NCBI GenBank assembly: GCA_033675545.1
Contig: JAWDGP010005859.1
Coordinates: forward strand, 166,001-230,000
Length of the DNA: 64,000 nucleotides
Reading direction: 5' to 3'
Source: Elysia crispata
Lineage: Eukaryota; Mollusca; Gastropoda; Plakobranchidae
Shown: positions 21,451 to 35,500 of the stretch, piece after piece
Position numbering within the stretch: position 1 is the stretch's first letter
Layout of the letters: every line of letters starts with the position of its first letter
Notes under the pieces: generated by a model
Told to the model about the DNA's origin: nothing
Databases searched by the model: none
The model's input: the letters and a program-made list of their open reading frames with translations, nothing else
Position numbers and translations under genes: made by a program

Positions 21451-23404
21451 TACAAGAGGGTACTTTTTAAATAGTGTCATCATTTTAAACATCGCCACAT
21501 CTGATAACATTTAAACAAGACTTAATAAAAGATAAAAGGAATGTTTACACTTTACTTAGAATGTTCGCTGTTTACATAAAGGTGGACATGAAAATGAAGC
21601 TTTAAAATTGCCATTTATTACACTCGTTTGCTAATGTTTTGGAAATTGGCATCTTTATTTAATTTCAAATTCTCTTACTATCTGCCAAGCTCTTCAAAGT
21701 AATCCATAGGAATTACTGAAGAGGACTATAAACCACTACTTAATAATCAACAAATGACAATTTTTAGTTTTATTGATGTCCACTAAACCTCTGTCAGAAT
21801 CATGTTTAAACACATGATTTCTATACAGGTAGGAAATAATAAAGCACTCACTCACTGTAAAAAAAAAAAAAAAGGGGGTGGGGTGGGGTGGGATGGGAAT
21901 CGGGTTAGAGAAAAAAAGCTTATACATAATTTTTTATTCCTTTCACTGCCTTTGAAATAAGCATAATAATTAAACTTTACTCAAAGATAACATTTATTCA
22001 TCACAAAATGAATACACCGACTATGATAACAAAGGAAAAAGTTTTTAGGCATATGTGCAGAACTGATTAATTTCACAAAAAGCAGCTAGCAACACCCCTT
22101 AGCACTAGATCTAGGTCTGACTTGCTGTTAATCACTGTGCTTGGATCTGAAGAGTACCTTTGCTGAAACATCCCAAAGTGTTCATCATCAATCCCAGATT
22201 CCATAATTTCAAAGATTTTGAATTAACATGATATCATATTGGGCTTTTCCTTCAACGATACAAACTGCTAAATTAAATCTCTGTTTCCCATTAGTTCACA
22301 AAAATTTTTATCAGATGGTATTGACCTTTCAATCAAACCATAGGATAAAATGGATAGCAAGAAACTCAGTTTGAAAAAAGCCATGGACATAATAAGAAAA
22401 TCATTTTTAAATATCAAGCTGCATAAATCGAATCAGGGTCCAGAAAATTCTAAAAATCTGAGCCACCTTATCTATATCTAGGTAAGGAAAGTATTTATGA
22501 TAAGTATGAAATTTTTACACTTCGCTACAAAAAAAAAACCCTCAAAAAAGAATATTCAACAAAATTAAGAATGCACTTCAATCTCACGCAAAATGAAAAA
22601 AAATCCCATAAAAAAACAACCAAATAAACATGAACTATTGGTTTATACTTAGCCTAAAAATTTAACTATCCAAAAAGGGGTGCAATCACTCAATGGTATA
22701 ATACACTTGTATTTAAAAATGTTGAATTTTCAACAGCAAAATCATCAAATATGGCAGCCTATGTAAGTCATTGAACATGTTTTGCTACACAAGATGATTT
22801 TTAAAAGAAAAAGGAAATACATGTAGAACTTTAATGTAATAAAAAGAAATTTGCAGACGGCCAAATATTTGTCACCCGGCCAGTCCTAATGAGCTTTGAG
22901 CTAAAAATTTAGATTAATAACTCTTTTCCTTGCTATTTGAATATATTTATAAGTCATATCTTTTCATAAAATTTCATGTATTGATTAGCAATGAGATTTC
23001 TGAAAATGTTATTGTTTTAAATATCAACAAATGAAGACATACATTTTAGGAAAATAGTTATATCTTATTAAGAATGAGTATTAGAATATTTTACACAATT
23101 TACATCCTCCTACGATTTTTTAAAACCACCACCAGTATTTCTAATTCAGCACCTAATCTTAGACAGTTTCCAAACTAGTAGAATCGTGATGTAATGATGT
23201 TTAAAAAATCAATCTAATTTATATGAATTCTATCGACCAGATTAACGTAAGTATCAATTTTCAAGCTGAAATTTTGATGACATTTGATTTCTGCAATAAC
23301 ATGACAGACAGTCTAATTCTGAACTTAGCAAAGATTGATTAGGTTTGATACAAATTTTTGCTTAAGAGCTACCTCAAAAGCATAATGACATCTAAATGTT
23401 TGAT

Positions 23405-23557
23405 CATTGAGTAAAAACCTGCATCTAAAAGGCTTTATGACTTTTAAAATTGAATTATTACATATCAATGCATAATAAGCATTGAGTAAAAACCTGCATC
23501 TAAAAGGCTTTATGACTTTTAAAATTGAATTATTACATATCAATGCATAATAAGCAT
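23405..23557. repeat. Perfect 75-bp tandem duplication
   Basis: The 75-bp unit at 23405-23479 is followed immediately by an identical copy at 23480-23554, plus 3 matching bases. No difference was seen between copies, so the event is recent or one of the copies is an assembly artefact. Confidence 0.9.
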
Positions 23558-24754
23558 AAAAAGAAATGCTTATGAAGTCTTTCAAAATAAGTGCATTTTG
23601 ACTTTTGACTATTTAATAATTAAAAAATCTTTTTCAACTTTAAATAATAAAACATGCAATGTCAATGTCTTAAAATAAATTTAATGACATAAAAAAACAA
23701 CTCATAATACCTGCTTTACACCTTGTAATTAACGAAATGCAATATATATATATAGCAATGAAACTGACAAACTATAGTGCTATTCATATTTGAGAACTTT
23801 CTCATGCCCATATATTTAGAATCTCTCGATGTAGGCCTACAGATACTGTGGCACTGGAGTGTTTTTAAAGAATATTATTCTTTTTAATTATGAAGTCTCT
23901 ACTGGCATGGCCCAACGCTTTACAAAATACAATCAGCTCATCATATGCTGCTTCTCTTAAAAAATTATTACTGTATTCCTTGGATTTTATTTTTCAAAGG
24001 CATTCTTTGGATTCATATAGCTAAATTAAAGGAAACTATTGTTCCAGTCAACCAGGTCGCTTAGACTAGTTGTGGTTGGGGTAAACACATACTGGCCCAC
24101 ATTTTTTAAATATATAATTTTATTCCCAATAACACCTCTTTTCAAAATCCAGTGGGTACCAATTCGTTGATTTTTCTGCACGGATTTCAAATATGTAACT
24201 TATTTTTAGCAAAGATGAATATTTAAAAAATCAATTCTCTTTTTAATTACATCCCAATACCCCAAGTGGCTAGTTTCAAAGAATGCACAAATCTCTGGGA
24301 AGATGCTCCCTAAAAATGCTTGATATCCTCAGACCATCTTTGATTCAACGTATAACGATTGAAATCAAAAGCAAACTTGCTTTTACATTTATCGATTGTT
24401 TGAAAATCAATGGATTGATTAAACATTGTACAATCAATTGATTAAATTGTGTACAACCAATGTAAAAGCCCATCAGCTTTTCAAAGTGTAGATAATATAA
24501 ACTCTGATTTAAAACCAAACCAAAACATTTTCAAAATTCACATTAAAATCTTGATATTTTAAGATTTAAGAAACTGCATATAATGTCATTATTAAAACTT
24601 TGATTAAACATGAAAAGAAATTAAGGACATCTCTTAGACACTTAAAAACAAAAAATTTAAAAAATCATGCATGCCAGTAAGGGATGCCAAAATTAATGAA
24701 CAGAGATGCCACCCAACTTTGAAAATTTTGCCTGAACTTTTTTCACCCCCCACT

Positions 24755-24776
24755 CCACACACACACACACACACAC
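24755..24776. repeat. (CA)n short microsatellite
   Basis: About 11 CA units. Confidence 0.95.
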
Positions 24777-26069
24777 GTACGTATATTTAATCCCAATCAA
24801 TTACTTCATTGACTCTACAATCTGTTTGAGTAAGATAGTCTTCATCGATCATACTTCATTCTATTTGACAGCAAGTTTATAATTTTTTCTCATCCACATT
24901 TATCTACTTTAGATTAAGTTTACCAGCAATTTTGCCTGACTGCCGGATTTCCGGTAATTGTCGGAAAAGTGGCCTCTCTGATTGAAACAGTTGAAAAAAA
25001 AGAAGATAAAATCTTATATAAAAAGCAATGAGGTGTCCAATAAAGAGATAAAGGTGTAGACTTGCTAATATGCAAGTATCTTGGCTCCAAGCACATGAAA
25101 AATTAGACTAGTTGACACCAAAATTTTGAATTTGAACAGCTAGAGAAATATATTAATGCAAATGATTGTAAAACGTCAAATTCAACATATAGTGCTAAAA
25201 AGAGCAAGACAGACATACTTAATGAACTGGAAATACAGTTAAAAAATTAAATGTTCAATTTGGAGAATTAAGGTAAGGAACAAATATTAAACCCACATTA
25301 CAAGCTCACACTAAAGTAAAAGGTAAATAAAGCAATAATATATGTCAAAACTAATTAAGAGTCAGATTAAGGAGACAAGTTCTCAACCTTCAACATTTTT
25401 TTGGCCCCTAGATTGTTCGTTGCTTAGAAAACTTGAAAAAATATTTCATTTTCAAAATGAAACAAGCAAAGGAAACTATGACAATGTATATGTTAAGATC
25501 AATTCTATCATTTCAATTTCAGTTTTGATGTACTAACATCAAAATCTAATAAATTTTTTTACCCGGTTCATATATCTTTAAATCATTTGTGGGAATTCAC
25601 ATAAAATGTGTATTTTTCATAATTGTAAGATTTAAAACACTTTTCATAAATAATTATGTAGTTTAATTTATACCTATTAAGGTCTACATCATTCACAATA
25701 GAAACAAGAAATATCAACAGAACTATTAATCACAAAAATTGAGGATACAAAGATAACTTTAATTGAAACATAAGTTAATATATGACTTCACAAAGAGCAA
25801 TTAAAAAAAAAAGATATCCTAAAACTTTACATATATAATTTCTTTCCAGTTTATTTCCATGATAAAAAAAAATCAAACTATCCATTGACAATTTTTTGTT
25901 GTTGTATTTCTCACTATCAATAGGGCCCTTGAAAGAAAAATGATTTGTAGTAGCAAAAACAAAATAGAGTACTAACGAAATGAAAGAGATTTGTAATTAT
26001 TACGAGTAAAAGTACTTAGAACTTAAGAGCCATATTCCAGAGTGCCACATAAGCAGTGTTCAGTTGGTC

Positions 26070-26073
<4 letters not shown>

Positions 26074-26100
<27 letters not shown>
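26074..26100. repeat. (CT)n short microsatellite
   Basis: About 13 CT units, the only run of this type with pyrimidines on the plus strand. Confidence 0.95.
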
Positions 26101-29100
26101 TACCACTTCCGCTCAACAGGATACTCGCTTTGGGTACACAAAGGCAAAAATTGCCTTTTGTTGATTCAACTTTGTCATGAAATTCTGAAATTTATGTTTT
26201 AAGTATAGTTTGCTAATTTTTGTGTAGGGAGTGAAACTAAAGTTTAATTTTTTTCCAGGGTTCCTCATGTATTGAATAAATGTTCTTCAGTTCTAATACA
26301 AGCTTATTTAATATTAAAGATGACTTATTTTGGATACTAATTTGAATAATGATTGACTCTTTTCATGAAAGTATTTTCTGTAAGCTTGTCTAATATCTTT
26401 TTGTTTTTTTGCTATGACTTGGTAAGGGACACATTCTGTCAGATGTTTTTTATCAAGTAGGCAATTCTCTCTTTCAACGGTTGCAGGTTTTTTTTCTTCT
26501 GATAATTTTTCTTAGCTACTCTCTTGTATAAAGCCTTATAAAATCATCAAAAGAAAAAATGGTAAATTCAAATAAGCAATGATGATTCCCATGGTACTCT
26601 TGCTCTCAAGAGAGACCTACTTTCAACCAGCAGGAGAAAATGTTTGCCTACTTAAACAGAATCAATCTTTAGCAATAGTGGCAAGAGAAAAAAACAAGAA
26701 CACATGCAATGAGAGTGTCACAAAGGTCTGACACTCTTGAATATGGTTTCCAATCTGTAAGTCTAATATATATAAACACACAAATATATTTATTGAGAGA
26801 GAGTGACAGACAAAGAGAGAGAGGGAGAGGAAGGGGGCAGAATCTAGATTGCACTTTATAAATCTCTTCATAAAAGAAATATCGAATCTTCAGATTTTAA
26901 CATGACATAGTCTGGAGAACAATTGCAGGTATAAAAACGAATTCAAACAGTATATCTTTTAACACGACAACAGATTGGTGAGAGACACTAAATTTGAAAG
27001 CCAGCATGAGATAATTTCTCATGACAGGCCAAACAACATTGACAGTGATGTAAATTTATGTAAAGAAGTTGCTCAACCATTAACCCCCTAATGGTACTAA
27101 TCTAAAAAAAATGCACTCGCTAAATCCTGTTTGTCCCAATGCCATGTTGACTGTGTTCACTAATACTGGTTGCTCAAGTTTTGAAAGCCAAATTCAAAAG
27201 TCCACAAACACATTGAAAATATCAAAAAGCAAATTTAAGATTATTGGTATCAAATATTTTTAAAGTGTTTGAACAAAGTATATCTAGGGTGTAACTGCAG
27301 ATGATGAAGTTAAAATTAAAAGTGGTGCTGAAAAAAACCCAAAGATTAATAGTTGTAATGCTAGTTTAGAACTCTCAAACTTAAATACTAATAAAACTCT
27401 TGAAATTGTTGTTTCCATTTGGCTGTTCTATCTTCGATTCAATCAAAATATTGAAAATTAAATTTGTCATAGTGCAAAAGATCATCTTTTCACAAATTGT
27501 GGATATAATTAAATCAACGAATCTTTGATTTCCTTTTCCTAGTTCACCGCTTGAAAACAATAAGCGTCAAGTTGAAATGACTGGCACTTAGGCAACATCT
27601 TGATTTTGCATGATGCTTGGAGACACCAATATGATTAAAAGCAAGATGATTATTGACTTGAAAAGGCCACTTTTAATAATTTACTTAACCCATTTAAAAA
27701 AAAAATCATCAATTATATATGAAAAAGGAAAATTTTTTTTTGCACAAATTATTTTACTTACATAACAGCCCTTTTTTTCTTTATTCATAAATGTGTTTAA
27801 AAGAAAGAAATGCAGCACATAATACTTTTGCAACAAGATGCTTGAGATTCCATAGTCTAAATTAAAGACAAAAAATAAATTTTGCACTAATTTTGTCATA
27901 TGAAAAGAAAGGAAAAATATGCCATGGTTTACTAAATTGTATATAAAATGATTGAAAAACAGCAGCAAATCTGCTAAATATAAAGCAAAAGGAAAGAGCA
28001 CAAATCTAACCATGTAGATTGCCTGTCATAAAATAAAACATGTTTTGTTTTAGTTCCTTAAAAAAAAAAATTAGGTATATATCACAATATTGTGCAAATA
28101 TATCAAGAGAAGAGTGAATAGTTAAACTGAAACATGCATCAAGGATGTCATTTTCAAAGGAAATATTATTTAATTTTAGATACGTACAGATTTTGTAGAT
28201 AGGCACTGAGTTTAAACAATGTCAAAAAATTATACACCATAATGATCACGGTCTTGTCATAATTATTACGAATGTATAAATATGTTCAAAATCTGATCAT
28301 TTTTATTCACCACACCCATAGAAAGATATTAAATTTTATTGATGAAAATGAGTGTTGGTCTTCAAAAATAGTTTTCATTTTTAGCTTAAATATACCTCAA
28401 TATAATAATAAACGGTAAGCAACAAAGTTCATCAGTCCTGACTGGGATATTTTTTTGCTTTAAGAGATGAGAGCAAAAAGTTTGTATAAAATTATTCTTA
28501 TGAGCTATAGAATAAAAGTTTGATTCATCCAATCTTTGGAAAAATGTGAGCACGGTAATCTGCTGCTGCTCTTGGCAGTTTTGTGAAATGCATTGTCACA
28601 AATATTCCAATAGCAACCACATGTTTATATCTTCGCTTAAAGATGATCTGAAGGTCTCCATTTTTCATTGAAGTAAAGACCTTTTTCAAGTGATTGAGTT
28701 CTATTTAAAGGTGGAACAATAAGTTAGGTTGTCTTAGTTTAGCAAGTAAGAGGCCCGTAAAAGAGTATATATTTTCTTTTACAATTTCCTTTGAAGTTGC
28801 TTAGTTAACTTCCTAATACACTTGCCATAAGATTCTTTTCTTTTTGTTAAATAATTTGTAAATGGATGAAATTTACGAAAGTAATATAAATTTTAAGAGT
28901 GTATGGGTAGTGAAATTGCATTGCAATAAAAGCAGAGAATATTTCAGCATCAGAGCACTTATTTTTAAGTTCATCTATGATATGCTTCCAATTAATTAAA
29001 GGAGATAAGCTAACAGGGAAACAAGTTTTCTTTGTACAATATGAATGAGTAATATTGTACTTCTTGTACATCTGTACTTAATGCAAAAGTATATAATTTT

Positions 29101-29420
29101 TTGGTGAAGTTAAGATTTTAAATAAGTTGATTTTATGATATGAACATCTTACAAAATTATCAACAAAACCGATGAATGCCAAGTATAGTAAATTGAATAT
29201 TTTCCTGAATCATACCTATATGCTTTTAAACCAGCAAGGAAGTCATCATATAGCATTAGCATCTGGCAAGAGTTTGGATAAAAATTGAAATCCTATATTG
29301 CTTTGTTGAAGAGCAGTGCCAATTTTGTAACTATCTTTCACTTACGACGATCATGCTTGAAATATAACTTCTTTCTATGAAAATAGTAGACATGGCAGAC
29401 GATAAAAGTCTTGCTGCGCA

Positions 29421-29541
29421 TCATCCTAATTTGATAACATAACCCCAAATCCTGGAACAATTAATGCCTGACAGGATGCCAAATACCAGGAATAGAGCCA
29501 TGATCATGCCAGCAATGGGGGAGTCATTCAGGTTGACACAC
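29421..29541 (-). CDS. ENT transporter coding exon 14 (last helix and stop)
   Basis: The acceptor is CTTTTCTAG. The first base completes Lys467, then CVNLNDSPIAGMIMALFLVF leads into the last helix and the tail GYVIKLG before TGA at 29423-29421. The join matches ENT1, where the same region reads GPKK...AGAIM. The preceding intron is 3988 bp. Confidence 0.93.
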
Positions 29542-32500
29542 CTAGAAAAGATAATAAAACACTTAAACATAAGGATGTCAGGTAAAATTGTTAAGGATAA
29601 AATGATATTAAATGGAACTTACCAAATTCAAAGCAGCAAATTGATAAAATGAAGTTTTTTCACTCATTCAAAATTACAAGATGTGCCAGTCTAAATATAT
29701 ACGATTTGTGGCCTCTAAAAGTGCAGAGTATATAAAGATGTGTTGCAGCATACTGCTTATTAGCTATTATACCTATTATTCAACACCATTATCACAATTT
29801 TCTACTATATTATGCCTTTTTCATTCAACACCTTCCAATTCTAGTATTTAAGTTAAAAGAATCAATATAACTGTCATAATAAGGTACAGGATGATTCTGT
29901 TTGGCCTCTAATATTGAGAGGAATATGAAATTGTGTAAAATTTCTTTTTCTTCTAATATTTCTGTTGTTGATAAATATAAAGATTGAATATGAATTTCCT
30001 AACCAGGAGAGATAACAGGCTACTTGTCCTGCAGCTAACTGCTGTCACCAGGGTGGAGACTTCTTTTATCAGTACAAGGTAACCTCACAGTGGCTTCTGA
30101 CTATTGCCTCTGTTGGAATTTTAGTGGTTTTTTTTTTTTTTTTTGGGGGGGGAGGTTTGCTAAAACCTTAACCATACAGACATTGATTCCATTAAAATCC
30201 CAATGGGGTACTGTGAAATTGGGTCAGCATTTGCACTGTGCTTGATCAAAGAGGGCCAACTTGGTTGTCCAAGATAGTTCAAGGTTGTTTCTAATTTAAA
30301 GGAACATATTTTGCATATATTTTGCTCATTTGGTTCCAAAGAATGGTTTGCATGAGTGATGACCCTCTTTCCCTGATATTGATCTTGGCTCAGAACAGCA
30401 CCTAATACATCAAAGCTAGAGTCAATACCAAAAGGTTTCATAAAGTCTATGAAGCCCAAGACTGGCTGAACAAAAGGCAGATTTAAGATTGTTGAAGCTT
30501 GTTGAAAATCCTCATCCCAAAATTATCTATAGGTTACAGAGCAAGTAATGACATGTAAAAAGGCTTATCAATTTTTGCAAATCCAGCAATAAACTTTCTG
30601 TAGTAGCTACCCAATCCCTAGAAAGAGCATAATTCCTGTCCATTAGTAAGAGCATTTCACTCATGAACAGCCTTCATTTTGGCTACTTAAGTGAAAATCC
30701 CATCACCTATTATTACACGACACAGATAATCAAGGAGTCTGCCCCAAATCTACATTTTTTCGAATTCAATTTGTATCTATAAATCTTGCTAAAATATGAG
30801 AGCAATATGAGTATTAAAGTCATTAGAATGTACCAGGATGTTATCAAGGGAGACTGACATTATTTTAAAAACTGAGTCATTCGTTCTGAATCGTTCATGG
30901 ATGACTGCATGACTCTCTCCAAAAGCCACTTGAGCATCGGCAAGACAAAAGGCATTCTATTGCAACTCAAATAATCTAATGTAGTGATTAATCCTCCTTT
31001 TGAGTTTTCTTCTAATGATAGTCACTAGCCAAGTCTGAAGTGGAGAATATCGAAGTGCATTTAGAGACACATCAATAAACAATAATTGAAAACATCTTCC
31101 CACTGATGGCATTTGACTGGTTGCAGTATATCATAATTGTCTGAGAAATAAATTTTCCAACCAGGGCACTCACTTATACACTCAAAAATTTCCAAGGAAA
31201 TCATTATTTCCTATCCATGAGTTGAGAAATAGAATTTTAACAATTTCTGTCACATTCCTGGGAACTCATTTCTGTGATGAAAGATTTATCGGGGAATATT
31301 TCCAAGATTCTTCCACAATCTGTAAATCAATTCCAGTCCTGCTTTCAAAGTTACTTAGTAGGTAGGGAGGAAAACTGCTGCAGTTAGCTTCTAGATCTGG
31401 CAATTGGCAGAGCACAATAAGCCTACCTGTGTTTGTACTGTGCCTACAATATACAACAAAGAAAGGAGATAAACACTCCTGTTTCCGAACCATATTTTGG
31501 CAATGTCCACACTTTTTTCTTTAGATATACGTTTTATGGTTTTAATAATTTCAGGAAAGGACGAGTGTTAGGGACATAGGCTTTGAGAAAAAATAACTTT
31601 TCAAAGAGGTTGATTGGATACGATATTTTCAGTTTACAATATCAGCAATTCCTTTCATGAAAGATTGAATTTGCAATGAAAGTAAAAGAGGCACATAATT
31701 TGTTGAGTGGAGGGCGAGGAGAGTAAAGCAGAAGCAGATTAAATCTCACTTAGAGAAAGCAAATTTTTGAGTCTAGTTAAGTCTCTCATCTAAGCTAAAG
31801 CCTCCAGATTCAACTAAACATGGGCAGTTGCATTATACTCCAGCAAAGAGAGTAAGAAGGGATGATACGGTGATATGTCAAGGAGAAAAAAGGGACTCAG
31901 AACCAACTTACTAGGGCTGCCCTCTAGGTTTGTCAGAAGCTTGACTTATTCATTGTCTCAAACAACTTAAATGACCTCAAGTAAAAAAAGCTTGTTCAAC
32001 AATCTGAACGACATACTATGCTTTCCTACTATTGGGCACATAATTACAGCTCATCAAAAAAACTTACCACAAATACACACATCACACTCTCCACTAATGA
32101 CTTTGTTTACATCTCAGTAAACCTTTCCCTTTCTTACTCAACTTCAAAGTTTCAAGAGGCTGTGATTGAACTGCAAATAAATTGGTTTAGTCTAATAATA
32201 TTACAAAAATTGTCCAATCATACTACTTTGCATCCGACACCACCACTTGCTGCAATCCACATGTTTCAAGTAAGACGCTAGGGGAAGTGGTCCTTCTACT
32301 CTAGTCAGGACTGCAATGAGGGTAGAGGGAGGGGAGAAGGGAAGGGGGATGTCATAGAATCATTTATGCCTAGTTCTTTCGTTTGCTCCTTGATCATAGT
32401 AACAACTGCACACAAAGGAAACAGGTTCCCCTTGTCTCAATAACTTAAGTACACACATGGTATTGATAGTCATTCCTTAATTGCAATTTATTCTTCACAT

Positions 32501-35500
32501 CTCAAGGGCTTTGGATCTCTTCCCATTAGTTCAAAGATGGAGAAAGTCCCACCTTTTCTTAACAAAAATACAAAAATCTCACAGGTAACTGAGATGGGAC
32601 GTCAAGAAGAGATTGACGTTTCAAATAAGCTTTACAGTGAATGCCTAATATTATGAGCACTGCAGCACTTAGCTCAAAGCCTCATTATCTTCATGTGCCT
32701 ATCACAGAAGGAAGAGTTTTGTCAGGACCAAGTCCACAAATTTCAAACCAAGATCAAGCAAATCCTTGGATCAAAATTTAAATACAGTTTTTCTCTTTTG
32801 TCACCTGTCCATGATCGCAAGAGTAATGTAATGAATACAGCATACCTTGCATGTAACAAGATATTCAGGTCTCACAGTATTTCCTCATTAAAGTCTCGTT
32901 AGATAAAAGGTAACTTTAAAAAAAAAAAAGGGAGGGAAAAAGTGGGTGGAAAGAGTCTGAGAGTTTTTTTTTTTACTTTAAAGTTACTTTATATATATAT
33001 ATATATATATACATCTCACAGTTTCACCCTCATTGAAAAAAGTCTTTTTGCGCAGTTTCTATGCACTTCTCTAGAATATAAGTAAAAAACCCGTCAAAAT
33101 AAGCTAATACTGAGTTCTATACAGACCACATGTCAAGAAATTAATTGCTGTCAACAATGGAAAAATACTTATTTTACGACCATAAACTAGGCCTATTAAG
33201 TCCAGATTCTAGCTAAGGATGTGCTTAGCTCCACCCACAAGTTCTGAATATTTCTAGACTATCATCTTCAATGCTAAGTCAGCTACCTTTTCTAACAGTT
33301 CCTTCTTCTAGGTTGAAGAACTAATATTCTAGGGCGGGTGTGTATGTGTGTGTAGGGGGGAGGGTTGTTTTTTTTCTTTCTTCAGGAGGAGGTTATAAGT
33401 ATGAAATATGATAAATATTCGTTTTAGGAATGTTTTTGCAATGAAACATTGACATAATCATCTATTTTCTTGCTTTTCAAAAGGATAAATAACAATTTCA
33501 CATAAAAAAAGGTTAACAGGTAAACTTACTTGGGGGCATACATCATGAGTAAGCTACTGCAGTAGCCACTGCTAAAGGCAAAAAGGATCACAGATGCTAT
33601 GAAAATAGCATCATGACCAAAGTAGACTGGGATGTTTCGCAATTCAGGTCGGAAATTTCCCAGCACCATGAGAGGTATAAAAATCACACGTAGGATAACC
33701 AAAACATTCACCCAGCGAGCATTTGGCTGAAAAATACAAAATCCATTTTGATGTACTGATAGCAACTATAGACAAAGAAAATAATATTAGTTTTTTGCAT
33801 ACCTTATCATAAGTACACAGCATAGTTTTTTTTGTTTTTTGTTTTGGTCTAAAATCATGAACTTAAGTAATTGAGTTTGCCCAGACACAAACACTTTCTC
33901 GATAAAAAAGTTTTTAACTTCACTTTGGCCTCAAAATCAGATTGGGAACAAAAGAAAGAAAAATAGCCCAATAGTTAATGATTTTTTTGAATACTGACTC
34001 CTTTCACATAAAATAATTCTTTTAAAAAAAATGTTGAATTACATAAAATTCAATTGATGAAACATGTAAGGTTTATTCACCAGTTTTTCAAATTTATTCA
34101 CAAATGTTGTGGCTTTCTGAGAAAAAAAGCATCTAATAAATTCAACTTATGTCCCATGAGTTGGTAAAATAAGTAATTAGGAGCTACAAATGAGTGAAAT
34201 ATTGTATATGTCAAACATGGAAAATACAGGAGAACCAAGAAAACTCTCTCTGTCCTGTTTTATCGGCAAAATGAAATTTTGACAGGCAACAAAATAAAAT
34301 TAACCAAAATTTACAAAATATTACAAACCTATGTTAAGGTCTTTTTTAAAATGTTTAATAAAATAATGGGGCAGCTATAAATTCCTGGAGAACAGTGCAT
34401 TTTCAGGAACTTTTTGATTGAACTCATTGCCTTCTAATAAGCTTTTAAAAGTATCTTGGATTAGAAAAGTACAGTTTGCAAATTTTCCATATTCTGCAAA
34501 ATTCATGTTTAACCTGATTATCATCCATATAAATGTTTATCTCCACTAAAGCCTTTTTAATGAAAACAAAACTTCAATTGTTAATAATTTTTCCTACCAC
34601 AGATTTCTTTCCAAATACAGTTTGGATGCTGATCTATATCAAACTTTAATTTTAATGTATTTTGCAGAATTTGTTCTGAAAATAGCTATGGTCTTTCTTT
34701 TGTTGAACAATTATCATAGTGGGTGAAAAAATTTAGATCACAAAAATATTCTTACAAGTGTCTTTGTAAAGCACAGAATAAGCTAGAGATATGAATTTAT
34801 ATTCAAGTTTTCAAATGAGAGATTAGTTTTATTTTTACCCATCTCACAAATTCAGTGGCAAAGTTTCCAAGAGTTGCAAAGAAATTGAAGAAGAGGAAGC
34901 AGAAAATTGCAGTCCAGTAGTCATCTGAAAAAAAAAGTGAAATAAACACATCAAAAGGTACTGTCATGCTACCAGAAATAAGAAAATTATACTGAGCACA
35001 AAAAGAAAAAAAATTAACTCTATTAGGGAAGGATTCCTTCTTCAAACTTTTTTTTAATAAAAAACTGCTCTGACTATCAAGAGAAAATAATATCTTTTTT
35101 TCTTTTCAAAATACAGGAGTTACGTAGCACACAGAAAAGCAAATGTGCCTGTGCTAAAAATGTAGTGAAGGCTAGCAACACATTTCAATTAAAGCAACTT
35201 AAATGAGTTATGATAATTTGATAAAAAAAGTAAATTAACCCAAAGTTCAGTGAAAAATTATATTTGTCTGAGAATGGAATAGACAATGGGTAAAATTAAA
35301 AAAAAAATAGCTCAAAGCAAACTTTAAAATTAAGTTTTTAACATATTTGTGTTAACTAAAAAGAAAAATATAAACAAATTTACCATGCATTTTAATTTGC
35401 TGGGGCTTGACATCACTCACAACAGCTGGGAATAAGACCAAAGTAATGAAGAATGTGAAGAAAACACCAAAGGCCAAATGCCATATCTGAAATGTTTAAA

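Larger units (their letters stand above)
20400..29420. other. CpG-poor AT-rich region downstream of the ENT stop
   Basis: No coding exon was recognised in 9 kb. The sequence keeps the low CpG content of the ENT introns and lacks long GA arrays, so it may be a very long 3' UTR or other transcribed sequence on the minus strand. The nearest AATAAA on the minus strand is about 1.1 kb from the stop (near 28335); several more occur around 21270-21995. Holds the rearranged inverted repeat and the 75-bp duplication. Confidence 0.4.

Noticed and set aside
27681-28013. 110-codon Phe-rich open frame
   Set aside because: Phe, Lys, Ile and Asn content matches the translation of random AT-rich DNA.
29464-29652. 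Plus-strand open frame over ENT exon 14
   Set aside because: Antisense shadow of the terminal transporter exon.
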